NCBI GenBank assembly: GCA_020425485.1
Contig: JAGQRL010000181.1
Coordinates: forward strand, 1-14,569
Length of the DNA stretch: 14,569 nt
Direction of reading: 5' to 3'
Source of the DNA: Rhodospirillaceae bacterium
Lineage (GTDB): Bacteria; Pseudomonadota; Alphaproteobacteria; DSM-16000; Inquilinaceae
This document shows positions 14,070 to 14,569 of the stretch, in pieces; within the stretch, counting starts at the first letter, position 1; every line of letters starts with the position of its first letter. The position numbers and the translations under genes are program-made. The notes under the pieces were generated by a model. It did no database searches. It had not been told where the DNA came from and saw nothing but the letters and a program-made list of their open reading frames with translations.

Positions 14070-14552
14070 ATGCGTCTCCCGATCTCGGCCCTTGGCCTTG
14101 TTGCCGCCTGCGTGCTGGCCGTCGCCAGCTTCGTCGCCAGCGTTCCCGCCACTGCCCAGAACTGGTCGCTGCAGCCGACCTATGGAACCGTCAGCCTGAC
14201 GTCGGGCTTCCTGCCCGATCCGTATGTGGCCCAGGTGGTATCCAGCGGCCCCATCGACGCCTCGCAGAGCATCGGCGGCGGCTGCCGCGGCATGGTGGCC
14301 AATGCGCCCGACTATCGCCTCAACTACACCGCCGGCTCCTACCCGCTGCAATTCCGGGTGGAGAGCAACAGCGACACCACGCTGGTGATCAATGCCCCCA
14401 ACGCCCAGTGGTACTGCAACGACGACTATCAGGGCCTGAACCCGGGCTTCACCTTCGACAACCCGATGTCCGGGCAGTACGACATCTGGGTGGGGTCCTA
14501 CCGGGGCGACTATGCGCCGGCCAACCTGATCATCACCGAAATCCCGCGCTAG
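14070..14552 (+). CDS. Small secreted protein, function unknown
   Basis: The 160-residue product has a clear signal peptide (hydrophobic core about 7-24, Ala-Thr-Ala cleavage site at 27-29), leaving a mature protein of about 131 residues starting QNWSLQPTYGTVSL. The body looks all-beta and rich in Gly, Asn, Asp and aromatics. Two cysteines (Cys72 in IGGGCRG and Cys116 in WYCNDD) could form one periplasmic disulfide. The closing part (SDTTLVINAP ... YCNDD ... SGQYDIWVGSY) resembles small alphaproteobacterial secreted proteins sometimes auto-labelled as S1 peptidases; no His/Asp/Ser triad is visible, so I do not call it a protease. A pre-peptidase-like beta domain or a ligand-binding role is possible. 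AGGAGG at 14054-14059 lies 10 bases before ATG 14070. The gene is complete, stopping at TAG 14550-14552. Confidence 0.85.
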   Translation: MRLPISALGLVAACVLAVASFVASVPATAQNWSLQPTYGTVSLTSGFLPDPYVAQVVSSGPIDASQSIGGGCRGMVANAPDYRLNYTAGSYPLQFRVESNSDTTLVINAPNAQWYCNDDYQGLNPGFTFDNPMSGQYDIWVGSYRGDYAPANLIITEIPR

Positions 14553-14569
14553 GGTCCGTACTCAATTGG

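Noticed and set aside
1..14569. CRISPR array, IS element, tRNA/rRNA or toxin-antitoxin pair
   Set aside because: No spaced direct repeats, transposase motifs, terminal inverted repeats, tRNA cloverleaf or paired toxin-antitoxin genes were seen by eye.

Overview
The window is high-GC bacterial chromosome carrying mostly housekeeping genes. An alphaproteobacterium, probably of the Rhodospirillales/Azospirillales type, fits best. The signs are FtsZ ending in a long Pro/Gln-rich linker and an IPAFLRRQ-type tail, the order ftsZ-lpxC-bamD-recN, the divergent rne / amidase-mrcA arrangement, an RNase E with a large acidic insertion in its S1 domain and a GWW tail, and a PAS_5-type protein. The assignment comes from recognising protein families by eye; no database search was possible.

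Layout. Positions 1-1055 hold the 3' part of ftsZ. It is followed on the + strand by lpxC (1268-2230, lipid A synthesis), bamD (2418-3251, outer-membrane protein assembly) and recN (3262-4929, double-strand-break repair). A PAS_5-like gene lies convergently on the - strand (4958-5563). Next comes a 571-base stretch without a clear gene, unusually AT-rich in its middle, which holds one possible 56-codon ORF with a perfect Shine-Dalgarno (5804-5974). Then the - strand pair amiC-like amidase (8812-10113) and mrcA/PBP1A (6135-8675) is transcribed away from rne (10722-13769, + strand). The divergent region of about 600 bases contains a palindrome and a likely long rne leader. The window closes with a small secreted protein gene (14070-14552).

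Function. The left half deals with cell division and envelope building (FtsZ ring, lipid A, BAM complex) plus recombination repair. The middle deals with peptidoglycan: PBP1A makes and crosslinks glycan, and the amidase splits septal peptidoglycan. The right part holds the RNA degradosome scaffold and endonuclease. The two conserved blocks appear to be joined at about 4930-6134, without the ligA and prfB genes that often follow recN and mrcA in relatives.

I found no convincing undescribed multi-gene system, CRISPR array, mobile element, tRNA or rRNA. The best leads are the small AT-rich ORF, the palindrome and switch-like leader upstream of rne, the acidic insertion in RNase E, and the small secreted protein.
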